64,000 nucleotides of DNA from Rotaria socialis (taxonomy: Eukaryota > Rotifera > Eurotatoria > Philodinida > Philodinidae). Where the stretch lies: positions 22,654 through 86,653 of the forward strand of contig CAJNYU010001450.1 in NCBI GenBank assembly GCA_905331475.1, read 5' to 3'. Position 1 is the stretch's first letter, and every line of letters starts with the position of its first letter. Under the pieces are notes generated by a model. That model was given only the letters and a program-made list of their open reading frames with translations, searched no databases and was not told the origin of the DNA. This document shows positions 61,393-64,000 of this stretch, piece by piece. The position numbers and the translations under genes are program-made.

Positions 61393-64000
61393 CAAGGGGG
61401 GAAAAGCAGATCGCGGGATTGTGGGATTGTATGGATCGCCACCGTATCCCGGATACGAGAATATCATGAAAATAGAAAGGATCAAAAGTGAAATGACGTA
61501 TTCACGAATCGGATTTTGTTTCTTGGATAAAAACGGTGACGTCAAAATTACTGAGTATCACAAGTAGAAGTTCATTTATGCCGTTCTATAAGTCAATATT
61601 CATGCAGTATCATTGAATTTGCCTTCAATCAAAGTTCTTACAGTTTTCTGATTTTGAAATACGTATCAAAAATAACAGTTTTAAAGAATGTTGACCTAAA
61701 TTGTTTAAAAATATACTGTTCAGTTACGAAAGTGTGTAAATATTGCTGAGAACATTACCCACAAAAAAAGTACTTTTGTTTGGTCTTTTATTATAGACAT
61801 ATTTCAGCGAAAACAGATCCGTTTTTATTGAACTGTTCATTGTTTACATGCTTTAACTTGATATAATAATCGTAAAAATGCAGTTCATCAATACTAAGAG
61901 ATGCACAGCAAAATGATCATGTTTGCAGTACTATATGAATATTGACATCCCATGAAGAAATCGTGCTAGAAAGCTGATATTTTGACTGTAGTAGAATTTC
62001 ATAGAGAACGTTCTGTGACAAAAATTTAATGCTCTAAATAATTGAAAACACTACGCTGTCAAGGACCGATTTCACAAAATACTTTATCAATAGAAGTTCC
62101 ATTAGTGTGATTTTCCGGAACATAATGAATACCGTAAAGTTCTGTAAGAATTAACATGGAATCTCCTAGAATATGTTTGGGTGACTTATTGTAAGATACT
62201 CACAGGTGACCCATTTTACCTTGAAAATAGACTAGACTTCACTTGAAAATTAATAGAAAAATTTCATAAAGTAAAATAAAAAGTATTCAGTAGACTAAGT
62301 ATATAACCTTCTATAGGTTCTCCCAAAGACTCCTCTAAAGAGAAAAAGAATGAAATTTTCTGAAAATCTCCGTAGAAATATACGCGGATTTCATTTTCAT
62401 ATGGTTAAACAATAGAAAGTAATCGATCCCCCTCTTCAGTGCATCTTTTTTATCATGGACTATTTTTGTTTCTTGCTATTTTTGATAACTTTCTAGTGTT
62501 CAGAGCCACTAGACTATTTTTTACCATACTTTTGTATTTTAGTCGGTTTCTTAAGATTTCTGCGAATTGTTTTGAACTCAATTACTTTAGAATCTATGTA
62601 TAACCACCAGAATCTCTTATGTACGCATTAGTTCGTTCTCAATCGAAGGTTAATAAAATATTCCTGTTCAGGATTCTTTATAACTAAGTCTCTTATTCAT
62701 AAAATCAATAGCTGTGTAGTAGAATGCTAAGAATATAAGCACTCATACAATATATAGAAATCCACAAAAACAGTTGTTAGTATTATTATTTAAACTTCTG
62801 AAAACAGATTTTTTAATTTTTATTCAAAATTAGAAGAAAATAGTTAGCAACGAACATGTCTGTTTTGAAGAAGAAAGACGGGCAATGAGGTTATAATAAA
62901 TTTTATTAGTCAGCGTTTCTTTAAAGTACTTGCTAAAAACATCTTAATGAAAATAAAACCTCAGGCCATTATTTACAAAACAAGAAAATAATCCGATGAT
63001 ATAATAAAAACTACCCCATCGCATCTAATGGAATTGAAAAGGACAAGATCATTTCATCTCATTATAAGCTCCTTTTTAAAAATTAACCAGACATGTGCTG
63101 ATCAGGTATCTTAGGAGATTAGGCTTTTCAAAGCGGTGACTTTGATAAAAATCCTGATTTTTTTGAACAGTTGTATAGGTCATAGAAACTATCTAGAGAG
63201 CCAAGACTTCTGCTAAAGAAACTATTCAACAAGATATTTTTATGAGTAGAATTTCAACTTTGTAATATGATCAAGTTACGAGATATATTTATCCACAAAA
63301 CATCTATATATGATAATTTCCTTGTATACATGGCAATACTGGTCCATCTACTCATATTTCATTCATTTGACCTTATTTTTATACGAAAAATGGATGAGCT
63401 TGAAATGTATGTATGTTCAAAATTTCGACGTAAATAAATGTATAGTTATCGAGAAATGCACGTAGACATATTCAAAAAAAAAGAGTAGCTTTTTGCAGTT
63501 AGGTTCTCAAAACATTTAAACACCTTACAACGGAACGACATTTGTTCAAAACATTTGTACCGTCATCCTTAAAATTAGTTTCCTATACGTATATGAAAGT
63601 TAGCAAAGTCAAACAATTTCGATTGGAAACAAGTTCAGTATTTACTTATGTTGGATGACTTTTATACCTATTAACTCGGTAAAATATTTTGCACAGATTG
63701 AATAGACATAAAACTAGCAGATCTAGCTGGCACTGTGCAAATCGAATTGTTATTTCTCTTACACTTAATCCATTTTACTACATGAAAAAATATGCTCATG
63801 GCAAAAATAAATGACAAAAAAAACATTAAAAATTTGCTTCAAATCGAATGAATTTTTTCATCAGCAGTGACTCATCGTACTAGTATTACATCTATCCTAT
63901 ATATTTTGAATTTTTCGATGAGATGAACTCGTATCCTCGGTATCTGTAATGTATCGTGCGTATCGTACGGATCGGATGGATCGCCATCGTATCCTCTGGA
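61393..64000. mobile_element. Probable hAT-like element running off the window
   Basis: The left end CAAGGGGGGAAAAGCAGAT matches the 19-bp terminus of the element at 22144 at most positions. It is followed by GGATCGCCACCGTATCC, and a close variant, GGATCGCCATCGTATCC, recurs at the very end of the window (about 63980). That fits left and right subterminal repeats of one element whose right end lies past 64000. The 2.5 kb between has no frame I can call a transposase. Only the left end is seen, so the extent is inferred. Confidence 0.5.

Noticed and set aside
1-64000. CRISPR array, rRNA genes or operon structure
   Set aside because: No regularly spaced direct repeats, no rRNA-like conserved blocks, and genes are widely spaced, spliced and on mixed strands.

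Overview
The window looks like nuclear DNA from a small-genome animal, most likely a bdelloid rotifer. That assignment is an inference from AT-rich DNA, spliced genes with many GT-AG introns of about 47-60 bp, animal channel and receptor families, and many short inverted-repeat transposons. It cannot be proven from this sequence alone.

Layout. Seven gene models are well supported, plus one orphan first exon. (1) 497-1709, minus: an eight-pass membrane protein of unknown family, intact except for one in-frame TAA. (2) 3087-9133, minus: a 13-exon TRPC-type cation channel of 1073 aa, with a large repeat in its last intron. (3) 11748-13989, minus: a three-exon Shaker-type Kv channel of 631 aa with an unusual S6 gate. 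(4) 29176-30192, plus: an intronless GT32 (SUR1-like) glycosyltransferase with a DxD motif. (5) 31674-34953, minus: a seven-exon FGFRL1-like receptor with three Ig domains, one membrane helix, no kinase and a His-containing tail. (6) 41258-41833, plus: an intronless RING-H2 protein. (7) 42523-46476, minus: a five-exon P-type ATPase of the Na,K/H,K (IIC) clade with an intact catalytic core but altered cation-site motifs. (8) 52478-58996, plus: a 15-exon tandem GH31 alpha-glucosidase of 1845 aa, built like sucrase-isomaltase. For the five multi-exon genes without a stop (2, 3, 5, 7, 8), the listed exons join in phase and sum to whole codons.

Between the genes lie long non-coding stretches, above all 13990-29175, 34954-41257, 46477-52477 and 58997-64000. 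They hold transposon remains: hAT-like elements with 8-bp target duplications (2140, 15011, 22144, 47299, and probably one running off the end from 61393), TA-flanked inverted-repeat elements (49154, 59735), fold-back elements (24052, 24274, 59171), a degraded LINE (15936-16680), a SINE-like insert (32786) and a two-copy dispersed repeat (4640-5215, 18767-19035). Two isolated N characters sit exactly at repeat junctions and suggest assembly seams.

The genes are not an operon and show no shared pathway. Three encode membrane proteins for ion handling or excitability (TRPC, Kv, P-type ATPase). Others serve digestion (GH31), glycosylation (GT32), FGF signalling control (FGFRL1-like) and ubiquitin transfer (RING). 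I see no CRISPR array, no rRNA or tRNA gene and no viral or toxin gene.
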